From: Aristolochia californica | Lineage: Eukaryota; Streptophyta; Magnoliopsida; Piperales; Aristolochiaceae | Assembly (NCBI GenBank): GCA_029961685.1 | Contig: JARWKL010000009.1 | Location: 28,273,208-28,337,207, forward strand | DNA length: 64,000 nucleotides | Direction: 5' to 3' | Part shown: piece after piece, positions 32,631-43,810 of the stretch | Numbering within the stretch: position 1 is the stretch's first letter | Layout of the letters: each line of letters starts with the position of its first letter | Program-made: the position numbers and the translations under genes | The notes under the pieces: model-generated | The model's input: the letters and a program-made list of their open reading frames with translations, nothing else | What the model was told of the DNA's origin: nothing | Databases searched by the model: none

Positions 32631-32639
32631 AAATGATCT

Positions 32640-35600
32640 ACTGAGTCTTGAATTTCTGGGAAAGAGAAAAATTTCGTTGATTTGTTGTGTAATCTGACTA
32701 CATGAGCCCTTATTTATAATAGAGGAAAATAGTATAGTCCAATTACAATTAAAGTACCCTTGTCCCAATTACACCCAAAGTCAAACACTTAAAGATAAGT
32801 TCTAGTATAATTAAATAACTCAACATAAATAGAAGACTAACACAACTAAAACACCTTTAAACTAAGAGTCTTCTGTGACACCTCCTTCTATGAGACTCTT
32901 GTAAGACTCCACCATATTAATTATGGCTTTGTGAGACTTCTTACTATGAGAGTCATGTAAGAGTCTTCCATATCTTCTTGTCAACACTCCCCCTCAAGCT
33001 TATGTGGACTCAATAGCACACCGAGTCACCCAAAGGAGGAGACAATGACTCAATGGGTTCATTAGTTTTATAATTAATATTCTATATTGCTTTAAGTATG
33101 ATTTTTCATTAAGCATGTAAGGATTATGGACGTAGGGGCAGAATGGGTATTTTTAGCCCTAAAACATTTATGACGTCAAACCCTATTTAAATGGTAAGGA
33201 AATAGAGAAAAAGAAGCATTGATTATTAGGTTAAACAGACTTGGAGCTCTCCTTGATGAGTTCTAGGGTTTGGAGATCTCCCTTGATGATCTCTAGGTCT
33301 AGATTTCCTCAAAATCTGCATATCCACACAGGATTCTTGATCCATTCTTCATTGATTCATACCGAGCAAGGGAAGGAGATTTTATGTCCCTTTTCCGAGT
33401 TCAAAGAGAGGCCTCAGCCTCCTCTCCATTGCCAGCAGTAAGAGAAGGCTTCTCCCTCTCTCACCAAGCCAGAACTGAGTCATTCCATCCACTCCATCAC
33501 AAGCAGCAACAAGCTAGCTTCTTTCCAGCATTGAGTCCAACGTGAACCTAGGAAGGAGCTCCCCAACGTAGGCCAAAGGTTCTCCAAGTTAGGGCTCCAA
33601 CCCTAACACGAGCAGCAGCAAGAAGAGGGGTCAAACCCTCTTTGTCGTGGTCAAGAAAAGGTAACACCTTTCCTCCATAACATCCTCATCAAGAGGGTGT
33701 TTATCACTTGACCAAGATCAGTTCAAGAAAGGGTTTCTTTCTGACCTTACCGAGTCCAACCACTCACATACAGTGCTGGAGTCTCAAGTCCCACGCTGTG
33801 TTACTTGATCCATGACTAGGGACCGTAACAAATTCCACAATATTAATTATGGCTTTGTGAGACTTCTTACTATGAGAGTCATGTAAGAGTCTTCCATATT
33901 TTCTCGTCAACACTCCCCCTCAAGCTAGAGTTTATAACTTCAACTTGCAATGAAATGGATTTTTGCTTTTCAATTTTCTTTGCCGCAAAAAAAATTGCAT
34001 GGATGCAAAAACTTCATCTTTTGTGGTTCCCCTTTCTTGAGTATTTTGGTCACATAAAAGTTACCACAACATGTGGAATAAAATACCTCTTTCTTGTACT
34101 TCTTCTTCTACTTGTCTTCCTCAAGATGGGGATAACAAGGACATAGAGACCCAACTTGGACAAAACACAATATGGGAGAAAAAAATCACTCCTAATCGTA
34201 AGATAAAGCTCCATACACAAGTCAAAATGGTCATAGCTTGAAACACACTGTGCTCAATTTTAAAAGCAGAAACACACTGTGCTCATAGAGACTACTTACT
34301 TTTTAAGGGTACCTCAAACACAAATCACCTCTTGGGTGAAGAATAAAAGACTTAACTCAAACTGGATGTTGGGCACACTCCTATACTTTTTAGGTAGTGA
34401 GTCTGGGCATTGCTCTGAAGTGATAAAAACACAAGATGATAAAAAACTAAAGAAATACTTCAACTTTAATTGGAAAGAGGCAACTGTGCAACACTCATAC
34501 TTCCAAAGTGACCTTTTTCTTTTTGGAAAACTAGGGGAGACTAGAATGGTAGAACTTAATAAAATTGACAAGTATAACTTTTTTAGGGTGATCACAACTT
34601 TTTGGAGTTAACTATGCGGAAGATATACAAGTTAGCAACAAAAACACAAAACTTGAAAACAACATTGATGCAATATATTGCAGATCTTAAATGAGCACAT
34701 CCTGGAGTGATTAAGATGGACCAAAAATCTATGGTTAGAAGAAATTTTTTGCTAAAAAATGGATTTTAGGAGAAAAAGGAAACTCAAATCACGTCTATGC
34801 CTGGAGAGATTATAAGAGAGAAAATAGGGAAAAAAGAGAGATTTTTGGCAGAACTGACCTTTGATACTTCTGATATCAATATCTCTAAAGATATAGCTCA
34901 AAATCACAAATGGTTTATTGATCAAGAAACTAGACTCAAATATATTTAATTTAATATCTAAATTGACATAAAAATATTTTTTCTTGAATCTTTTATGACC
35001 TCTTGATTCTCTTCATTCTATATGTTGACCTTTGCCGACTGCATTGCGAATATCTCCTTTAATATAGACCAAATTGACATGAAATTTTATCTTTATGAAA
35101 CTAGAATTCAATAAATTTCATACAAGCTTAACTTATATTGTAGAATATACTTATTTTGAGACAAAAAAGTTGATGAATTTCTGGAATTTGTAATATGGCC
35201 TAATTGAGTACTCTTTCTTCTTTGGTCTACATGACCATTTACTCTTCCAAGGTCCATATCTCCCTCTAGAAAAATCAAATTTAAAATTGGTTGAATAAGT
35301 AAAAAATATACTTACATATATTTCTTTGGATATATAATTATCCCTATAAAGTCTCGTTCTTGATAGCATTAGACTGCGTGAAATCTAAAGCTTTCTACTA
35401 CTACGTGAACCTCTCTAGCAGTTTGACCTTTTCTACTTCAAATATCAATTTATCTTTGTAGAAAACTCCAATTTTCAAATTTCATTTTGTATTTGAAAGT
35501 AGTTTCAAATATATTTCCGTAAATATATAATTTACAATATGAACAACTCAATATGGAGGTGTTAATGCCAAGAAAACAATGAGTATAGGAACTAAAAAGA

Positions 35601-35914
35601 GAAAAAAAAAATGAATACAAACTAAACTACTCGAGATGATAGATAAGGATCACATTATCTCTGTGGGTTGACCAAGTCAACTCACAGAACCTACTCTGAT
35701 TCCATAGAGTCCAATTGCAATTAAAATACCCTTGTCCCATTTTTTAGCATTATTTAATAACTCAACGTAAGTAAAAGACTAACATAACTCAAACACCTTT
35801 AAACTAAGACTCTTCTATGAGACTCTTGTACGACTCCACCATATTAATTTTGGCTTTGTGAGACTTCTTACTGTGAGAGTAATGCAATAGTATTCTATTT
35901 CTTCTCTTCAACAT
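32640..35914 (-). mobile_element. Retroelement nested in the copia reverse transcriptase
   Basis: LTR-like DNA lies at 32640-32986 and 35706-35914, sharing agtccaatt, aaaagactaa and gctttgtgagacttcttact in order. Right after the left copy, in minus orientation, is aagcttgaggggga, a polypurine tract. Next to the right copy is tggaatcagagtagg (reverse of 35691-35705), a primer-binding site for tRNA-Met. Between them, from about 33915 to 35690, I see no polyprotein, so this is a non-autonomous or gutted element. The right LTR lacks part of its end. A further insertion or duplication lies at 33000-33910. Confidence 0.65.
33000..33830 (+). repeat. Possible solo LTR inside the nested element
   Basis: The stretch starts tgtggactcaatagc and ends gaccgtaaca, so it has TG...CA ends. 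It carries a ccctatttaaatgg TATA-like word near 33180. It separates two copies of the LTR/polypurine junction of the nested element (32915-32999 and 33830-33914), which are nearly identical. No coding function is evident. The target duplication could also be the result of unequal exchange. Confidence 0.4.
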
Positions 35915-36121
35915 TGAGCATCGGTTGAATCCAAACCATAACATTGTTTGGCTAAATTTGTCAAACCAAACCCAAGGAGACTGTTTAAGCCCATATAGAC
36001 TTTTTGAATTTTCCTACAAACTTTACCTCAACTACAAAACCAAGTAGTTGATGCATCTATATATTTCCTCTTTAATGACCACATTTAAAAAAACATTTTT
36101 GAAATCCAATTAAAATACTGA

Positions 36122-36436
36122 TCAAGAGGAATTAGCATGTAGAGATAATAGGATGTGTACCAAGTTTAATTTAGCCATTGGGGAAAAGGTTTCCTCATAA
36201 TCCACTCCATAACACAGAGTGTATCCCTTGGCAATCAGTCGGGCTTTGAGACGAGCAACAAAACCATTTGGATTGTATTTGATAGTAAAAACCCATTTAC
36301 AACCCACAGGTTTCTTTCTGGGAGGATGATGAACAAGGCCCCAAGTCTGATTCTCATATAAGGCATGCGTTTCTTCTTCCATGACAGTCTTCCATATTGG
36401 ATGTCTCAGAGCCTCCTGATAGAACTGTGGAATCAA
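36122..36436 (-). pseudogene. Copia reverse transcriptase, N-terminal half
   Basis: It encodes WKTVMEEETHALYENQTW and VGCKWVFTIKYNPNG, then FVARLKARLIAKGYT and ETFSPMAKL, the classic start of copia reverse transcriptases. It breaks off after HILLSLHANSS and continues in broken frames to the nested insertion near 35915. Confidence 0.88.
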
Positions 36437-36466
36437 GATAGAAGAAATAGATGCAAGAAACTGACA

Positions 36467-38899
36467 TCATGAAGAAGACAATCGATTGTGAGAAACAAAG
36501 TTTGAAATAGTGTAAGAAGTAGAGGGTCTAATGCAAGTCTGAGGCTCCTTTTGTAGAGTTATGGGCCGAGTATAAAATTGTGGGCTAAATACAACATGGG
36601 AAGATGGATTTACCTCGAATGGATACGTAAACTCCACAGGTGTAGTGTTGATCGAGTTTTCAGGGGGTTGAAATAGACCCGCATCAAGGGGCACAACGAG
36701 CTTCAAAGTTGGTGACACTGATGAATGACCCGGGGGGTGTGTCTTAAAAATAGGTGACATCCATCGATACAATTAGCCTCCAAATAGAGGGATTATAACT
36801 GACATAGCCTTTTTGGGTACGAGAGTTACCCAAAAAAAATACATAGTGATTTCGGCTCAAGTTTACTCTTTTGAGGAGAAGTAATATGAACAAAGCATGT
36901 GCAACCAAAATCTTTCAAAGGAATGGAAAAGAAGTCTTCATTTGGAAACAATAACGAGTATGAGAATTTATGGCTAATGACAGACGAATGTAGCCTATTA
37001 ATAAGATAGCAACTTGTAAGATTGGCATGGGGCTAGTAAAAGTAGGGTACCTTCATAGAGTAGAATAAGCCATGGGTTTCTTCAAGGAGATGTCAGTTTT
37101 TTCATTTAGCTACACCATTTGGTTGAGTGGTGTAGGCACATGATGTTTGAGAAATAATACCTTTATCACGACAAAAGGATTGGAAATCACTAGATAGGTA
37201 CTCTTTAGTATTATTTGATCGACACACTTGTATTTTTTTTTTCCAAAGTAAGTAGACACCATATTATGAAAAGATAAGGAGAAAATTTCAGACCGTTCTT
37301 TAAAAAGAAAGAGCCATGTGACTCGAGTAAAGTTATCAACAAAGGTGAAAAAATACTTAACTTGAGATATGTCCAAGATATTTAAGGGTCCCCATACATC
37401 GAAATAAATTAATGAAAAAGGAGCAACACCTTTAAGTTCAGGTCGAGGAGAAAATGATGCCCTCTAGTGTTTGCTCAATTGACAGACTTCACAATTGAAA
37501 TTTGGTAACCCTTTTAAGGATGGAAATAAGTGTTGAAGTGATGTGGTGGATGGATGACTAAACCGGCTGTGCCATAGCCTTGCCTCTGTCATAGAAGTGG
37601 CAATCGAAGTGATTGGAGGCAAGTTCAAGTAATAAAACCCCGCCCCCCCCCCCCCCCCCGCGTTCATAGCCGCCATCAATCACCTGCTTCATTTTGAGAT
37701 CCTGGAAGACGCATGAAGAAGGTGAGAAGGTAATGGAGTAATTAAGATGTTTGGTTAACAAGCTAACACATAACATGTGAAATTGAGGAATTTTTTTGAA
37801 ATCGATAAGCAGAAGAGATGGTGTAACAAGGGAGGATCCCTTCCCAAGAACTTTGGTTTGGGATCCATCTATAATGGCAACAAACTTACTTGGTAGACAC
37901 GGAGATAGAGAATGTAAGACATTCTTATTAACTATAAGATGCTCGGAGGCAGTAGAGTTTATAATCCAGAATGAAGAGGAGAAAGTCTCAGAAAGCATAC
38001 CTGAAGCAGTAGTGGCAGCAACAATAGTGGAAGGTGTTGGAGAAGATGGAGGAGATACTATCAGAGTTTTCATCCTCTGGAAGAGATCATAATCATCATC
38101 GGTGAGAGTTTGCTTTCCTCGTTGAGACTCAAACTGGGAAACATTCTTCTCATTCTGAATCGGGGCTTGGTTGGCAGTGTCCCAGTCTAGTTTTTCATGA
38201 ATCTTCCAATAGGTATCCACCAGATGGTTCAATCTACCATAGTGAGTGCATACCCGATTATTTGATCTTGAAGGACCAGAGCGATTCCTACCACCTCTTA
38301 ATTGGCCTCATTAATTTCTACTGCTCCCTAGGGTGCTAGAAGATGTATCCTTATTTCCTGAGTATATAGTGGATGATACTTCAGTATGCGAGGTGGAGGA
38401 TCTACTATATGAAGTAAGGTTGCACTGATGTCATTGAATGATGGAAGTACGGAGGAACTAAGTAGTTGAATTTTGGCCACTTCAAGATATGGTTTCATAT
38501 TGGACAAGTAGATAGCCGCTGCTAAAGGCTCCCTTTGTTTTTCTTGAATAGATATATCGGTTGATAAGGGCTGAGCAAGTTTCCACTTCTGAATTAGCCC
38601 TCTAAATGTAGCCAAGAACTCATGCAAGTTCTCTCCTTGTTTTGTAGTAAACATGTTCTGAAACACATCATATAATTTATGTGAACTTTTGGTGCTAGAA
38701 TATAGCTTGGAGCAAGTGTCCCATATCTGCTTATGGTCTCAAGGTGGACAATATTGTTAGCCACATGCTCCTCCATGCTGTTAATGAGCCAACTAATGAC
38801 AAGTGTCTCATCTTTAAGCCATTTGGTATATGAACTATTTTCTTCATCTAAGAGATCTCTAGTGTTAAAGAATCTCTTAACTGACTGAGCCCAACTCAA
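36467..38899 (-). pseudogene. Copia gag, protease and integrase remnants
   Basis: Gag-type segments (VKRFFNTRDLLDEENSSYTKW; QNMFTTKQGENLHEFLATF) lie at 38899-38328. A protease-like segment (FWIINSTASEHLIVNKNVL) lies near 37960, with the catalytic DSGA-type motif changed to NSTA. The GAG-pre-integrase block (ARLWHSRFSHPS) is at about 37590, and integrase pieces (YFFTFVDNFTRVTWLFLFKERSE) are near 37350. Frames change several times and a C run at 37640-37660 disrupts the sequence. Confidence 0.8.
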
Positions 38900-39539
38900 G
38901 TAATTTGATCACTTTACCAATCATATTCATATAATTTTCACCCATCACTAATGAATATGCAATGCACTATATCAGCCAACCACTAATAGAGGAGAGGAAA
39001 CCAAGCAAGCCAAATTGAGCCAAACCAAGTCAATAACTAAATCAAACGAAAACAAGCCTTAACCATGCACGTAATATCTGAGGTTTTGACTCCATGTGCT
39101 AACCCAAATCGTGTAAAAATTGATTCCAAATATTTCTCAAATTAGAAAGAATTATAAAGGCAAGTGGAATTTCAAAAGGACAAGAAAAATTCAGCCAACA
39201 TATGATTTTATAGAAGAAAAAAATTGAAACATTTGCATAAATCCAACATATGCTCAAACCGAGCATTTTAACATTCTCATGCATGATTCAAAGTAAACCG
39301 AGCATAAGAGATTTTGATTGAGATGGAATGCTTATCTTTTATCCATAGAAGGAGAAACTAGAAACTCTCGTACCGAGTTAAAAATACTATCAAAAACATC
39401 TCATGAAAGGTAGAGAAAAAAACTTATCTTGCTTACTTGTTGAGCCTTTTCTTCACCAACAAGAACACTTGAAGCTTTGATAAAGCTCACTTATTTACCA
39501 CCTTAATGTCAGGATCCTAGACTCATTGCTTTGATACAA

Positions 39540-40008
39540 TATTGGATTTAGGATACCATGATAAAGTCCTCTACCAAAGTGGTGAGAGAGGAGAGGAAGA
39601 AAAAGAGGAGAAGAAGGGAGAGGAAGGAAAAGAGGAGAAGAAAGGAGAGGAAGAAAGAAGAAAAGAGGAAAAAGAGAGAAGGCAAGAGAGCGATGGAGCA
39701 TGAGAGAGCTTGAGAGAAGAGAGAAAGGCTAATAAACTAGGGATGAATTTTGAGAGAAGAAGGGAAGACTAAATGATATGCTCTTTTCCTTGAGCCTTTA
39801 TTTATAGTTTATGAGAGAGTGTTATAATGACTATAATGACCTTAGGGCGACAATCTTTCAAAAGAAAAAGACATAAGTAGATATACATCATCTTACACAA
39901 TTCGTCCCTATGTCATCCGTATGAGAATAGAACTTAATTACCCTGTGTGCCACCTCTTTGATGCGGGCATGCATATTATCTTAATGCCACTTGAGGTGTC
40001 TTCCAACA
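39540..40008 (-). repeat. 5' LTR of the outer copia element
   Basis: About 469 bp. It is longer than its partner (412 bp), mainly because the GA-rich block near 39590-39670 is expanded. Start and end words match the partner LTR. Confidence 0.85.
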
Positions 40009-40734
40009 TTCTTCATGTAAGAAGTGGGCTTCAAGGTGCTTGGGGATAGTTCTTCTACCTCTAGGTCCATGTAGACGATCTTTACCAAGTGGATAAATGG
40101 CACCCTCACTTTCCAATAGACTATGAAGAGGAAGAATGCATCTTTAAATCCCCTAATTTAATAATCCAAGCCCATCTTGCTTGGTTGTACTATGTTTTTT
40201 AAATGAAATTCTTAAAATACTTACTCCTTTGAAGTCTTGTATGGAATATCTCTCTCAAATTGGGCATTTCTTCACAAATATTTGATTCTTTTGAAGGAGT
40301 GTTCTTCTTAGCCATGAATTTTGTCCTCACCATCTTGAAAAAAATGAAATTGGAGTAGAGAAGCCCTCAATTGAAGAAAAAAATACCCCTTTTTCGGTTA
40401 GGATGGTTGGAAATCGACAAAATCAGCGTAAATCATAGGAAAAGGGGTTTGGAAGACAAAACAAGTCAGGGCAAAGACAATGGAAGAATTTTAAATGAGG
40501 AAATGAACTGAGACATCGCTTAAAACTCTTCAACTTCTCATTTGGCGTCGTGAATGATCAATCATTATGTATCAATTGATCGATCAATCGCTAAAGTACC
40601 AATCAATGCCCTTTGTAGAGTGACTGAAAAGTGATCTTTTGGCTTTTATTTCACACCCATTGTAGTATCTTTGAGGAATAAATACTTTAAGCTCAAATTT
40701 ATGAGCTTAAGTGGATGGAGGTGGTTTGCTCATG

Positions 40735-40905
40735 ACTAGTTCTCCTCAAAGCTTAGAGAGCCGATCAAATCCTAATGGCTTTGTCAAAAATATCTTCTAA
40801 ATAATTTTTAGTGGGAACAAGTTCAATTCTAATTGTTTTGGTTTCAACAAACTCTTTGATGAAGTGATATCTTATTTCTATATTTTTTTATCGAGAGCGG
40901 TATAT
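40735..40905 (-). pseudogene. Copia RNase H C-terminal scrap
   Basis: On the reverse strand, RYHFIKEFVETKTIRIELVPTKNYLEDIF resembles the end of copia polyproteins (RYHFIR...V.T..QLADIFTK). It is an isolated fragment outside the full element. Nearby repeated words such as gatcgatca (40,560-40,990) may be LTR remains of another family. Confidence 0.6.
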
Positions 40906-42040
40906 ATTTGGCCCGATTGATTAGTCATGCTTTATATTTGGCATGTGCACTGCCGGTTGATCGATCATTGGTAGATGTTGATCGATCAAGTGTTAGTTCA
41001 CTAAGTAGATTTTTAAAAGCATGAATAAAAGTAATCCTAAGTGACTCTAACATGTTTAAAATGTGTGTATGTTTTGCTAAAACATGTAGAAATACAAACA
41101 TGACCTAAAGCTCTAAAGGCTTCCATTGTACCTCAAATTTTGAAGGCTTTGGGTTGCTTTGTTATATAGACTAAGTTTAATAATTTTCATGATTTCTAAA
41201 CTCTAGTCTTCAATTCTTCGCTTCTTCTTTCTCAGGGTGCTTCTTCAAGAACACTTTAACACTATTGTGTAGCTCAAAGTCTTTGAGAAGTTTGTGCCAG
41301 TTCATTGCATAGACCTTTGACTATTGTGTGTCTTGAAGGAGATGTATATGAAATGCAAGAATTACCATTGTTAGATCAATTAAGTTTTTCTATCATAAAA
41401 ATTAAAAAAAAAGGAGTCAATGCTTGGTCAACATACTTTAATTATGCTAAAAAAATTCTTAGTGATAAAAATGTTTGTCACAAAAAATCATTAGGTCTAA
41501 CATATTTGGCTATGAATCAATTGTGCCACTAAAACTCAGTTTTTCGACAAAAAAAAGTCATTGATATAATGGAGTTATAAAAAAACCATCTTTTAGTAAC
41601 AAATCTATTTCATTGTTTTCCTTTATTATTTAATTTTTTGTTTTAAAAAATAAAATGATATTATTATGATTTCATCCATATCATCATCCAACCTAATTAA
41701 CCCAGGATTTATCAAATCAGATCATCTCTACAGCTTCATATTAAGGTCGATTTTTATAGCATTATTACATAGTACTCATATAATCTTGAGCTTTATTATT
41801 TACATGGACGTTTCTTATAAACATTGCTCCTTAGAATTCATATATATCTAAATCCAAAACCCACTACCAGATGTTGCAGGATATTTTCATATAAATTTAA
41901 AGAAAATAACCAGTCAAACATTATATCCCAATTTTACATTGAGAACAACAAAGGAGAAGAAAAACCTTTCGTCTCAACCATCTGTTGTTATTACTCATAA
42001 GACGAACTATTGGAAAATCTTTGACAGGGATGTTTCAGGT
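40906..42040. other. AT-rich stretch between retroelements and the GPAT gene
   Basis: There is an open frame at about 41305-41532 with no family I recognise. The rest is T- and A-rich. The last part (41,850-42,040) is probably the 3' UTR of the minus-strand GPAT gene. Confidence 0.4.
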
Positions 42041-42043
42041 TTT

Positions 42044-43685
42044 CTAGCAACCCATGACTTTGTTCTCAGCGGCCGCGGGCTTCTCAGGCACGGTACCGTC
42101 GTTGCCAGCAAGCGCCCGGTATTTGTCCTTTCTCGTAAAGCTCGTGCATTCGTACGAGAGGCTGGCGGCGATCACCCTCTGTATATAGTTGGCAACGTCG
42201 TGGCTCGACTTCCCGGCGCTGCATGTCAGCTCGTATGGCAGCTTGCTAAGATATGTGACCTCGTAGGCAGGGCTAGGGTTCATGAAGAAATAGAAGGGAT
42301 CCATCCCCTTCCAACCCCTGGCAGTCGTGCCGTGGAACATGCTCATTCGGTTAGCCATCGCCACCGGCACGATTTGGTCCGTCAATTCTGCGAACAAGGC
42401 CGAGAATCTGAGCAAGAAGGGTTCCCTGCAAGTTGTCCCCTCTGGGCAGATCACTAGGTCTCCTTCCTCAAGTAGTTTCTTTATCATGGACGCGTCGGTC
42501 GCTCTTTCACGCGTCAGCCTTACGGTTTTGATCGGGGAGAGGAACTCGGAGAGGCGGGAGACGGAGTACGTGACGGCGGCAATGGGTCGACCGAGCGCCG
42601 TAGAGAGGAAGACGGGATCGAGAAGGGTCCTGTGGGAACAGATGAAGAGAACCCCGGATTGGCCTATTGACTTCTGTGCCGGAGGTGGAGGGGTTCCTTT
42701 CACAGTGACCCGGACACCGAGAGCCCAGAATGCGTAGTAGACGAGTGGCATCGGGAGAAGCGCACCGGCGGCAATCCTCAAGCATGCCAGGAGGAACCCG
42801 ACGGGCATCCACAGAATGATGATGAGAGCTAGGAACGGGGTTGGTTTCTGGACGAGTCTACCGTCGTGGAAGACGACCGGCTTCGGAAGCTTATCACGGG
42901 TGACGGCTTCCACCTCTGTATTCGACGGCACCAAGTAACTTTCCTGTTCATGCCATTTTTCTCATGGTTAAATTAAGAATTTAATTGTCGTCGACCGTAA
43001 AATCTAATTAACAAGGACAAAGGTGGAGGTTGCCCATTCATGCAGGACTAACCTGGCAGAGTTCCATGAACGGGAAATCCGTCTTCCGATCACCCAACCC
43101 GATCTCAGGCGAGGTTTCTCCGAAGGTTTTGCGAAGTGCGGCGGCCTTAGCAGATCCAACAAGAACCCCCGGCCGTCGAACGAACCCCGTGGCCCTACCT
43201 TTATAGGTTCCAATCTCAGTTCCCATGATCAAATCGGCTCCCAAGTATTCTTTCAAAAAGGGTTCCACCATTATCCGAGGATTGGCCGTGAGCACGCATC
43301 TCTTTCCGCAGGAGGAGAATACGCGCCATGATTCTGGGTGCAGATCCATGGAGTAGAATTTTGGCAGAACCGCCCGAGCGACGGACTCGATGTCGGAAAC
43401 CTTCATCCCCACTAACGTCGCAAATATGAGAACCTGTACCCCCGCACATTCGGAGACGAAGTAGTAAAGAATCCCGGCAAAAGGAGAGGCAACAAGCAGG
43501 AAAAGAAGCCTCAATATGCCTCCCACCTCAAACGCCACCAAAGCGAAGTAAGGGAAGGAGCTTCTGCCCCGAAGGAGGGTACCGTCCATGTCGGCCACAA
43601 CCGTGTTTTTCTCCCGGCCAGTGGAGTTGCACCGCTCCACCGCGGGGAACTTGCGGTCTGATTTTACTTGCTTTTCTTCAGCCAT
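42044..43685 (-). CDS. RAM2: Glycerol-3-phosphate 2-O-acyltransferase, RAM2-like
   Basis: Two exons on the minus strand, 43685-43053 and 42943-42044, join in phase (MELCQ|ESYLVP) with a GT-AG intron of 109 bp. The product has 510 residues, the usual length. The N-terminal HAD-phosphatase-type domain keeps DMDGT (Asp32, Asp34) and GDRKTD (Asp199, Asp203). The acyltransferase domain has the HX4D motif HRTLLD (His315, Asp320), [14 protein letters not shown] and IVPVAM. Hydrophobic segments near residues 45-75 and 245-275 fit an ER membrane protein. Phrases such as [20 protein letters not shown] match the RAM2 group better than GPAT4/6/8 or GPAT5. RAM2 makes 2-monoacylglycerols in root cells for mycorrhizal fungi. 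Orthology is inferred from remembered sequences. Confidence 0.88.
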
Positions 43686-43785
43686 GAATTCAAAAAGAGT
43701 ATCAGTACTTTCTCGTCGTCTCTACTAGAAGAAGAAGAACTACTCCGGTCTTGGGAGAGATGAAATCTATGACGGACTTGCCTTA

Positions 43786-43810
43786 CATGCTCATATATAT
43801 AATGAGGGAT
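43786..43810 (-). promoter_or_regulatory. TATA box of the GPAT gene
   Basis: The reverse strand reads tcattatatatatgag at about 43791-43806, roughly 105-120 bp before the ATG at 43685. The spacing suits a short leader. No other TATA candidate lies between it and the start. Confidence 0.6.

Larger units (their letters stand above)
31256..40013 (-). mobile_element. Ty1/copia retrotransposon with 5-bp target duplication and nested DNA
   Basis: The element reads on the minus strand. The 3' LTR is 31261-31672 and the 5' LTR is 39540-40008; both show the TGTTGGAAG-type start and TAACA-type end in minus orientation. The flanks are ttctt on both sides (31256-31260 and 40009-40013), a perfect target duplication. 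Next to the 5' LTR, ttgtatcaaagcaatgag (reverse strand of about 39522-39539) fits a primer-binding site for initiator tRNA-Met. Coding remnants in order are gag, integrase, reverse transcriptase and RNase H, with many frameshifts. The reverse transcriptase is interrupted by another retroelement. It cannot be autonomous. Confidence 0.88.

Noticed and set aside
43004..43685. Short phosphatase-like protein ending at 43004
   Set aside because: The frame runs into intron 1 after MELCQ; splicing to 42943 restores the full GPAT.
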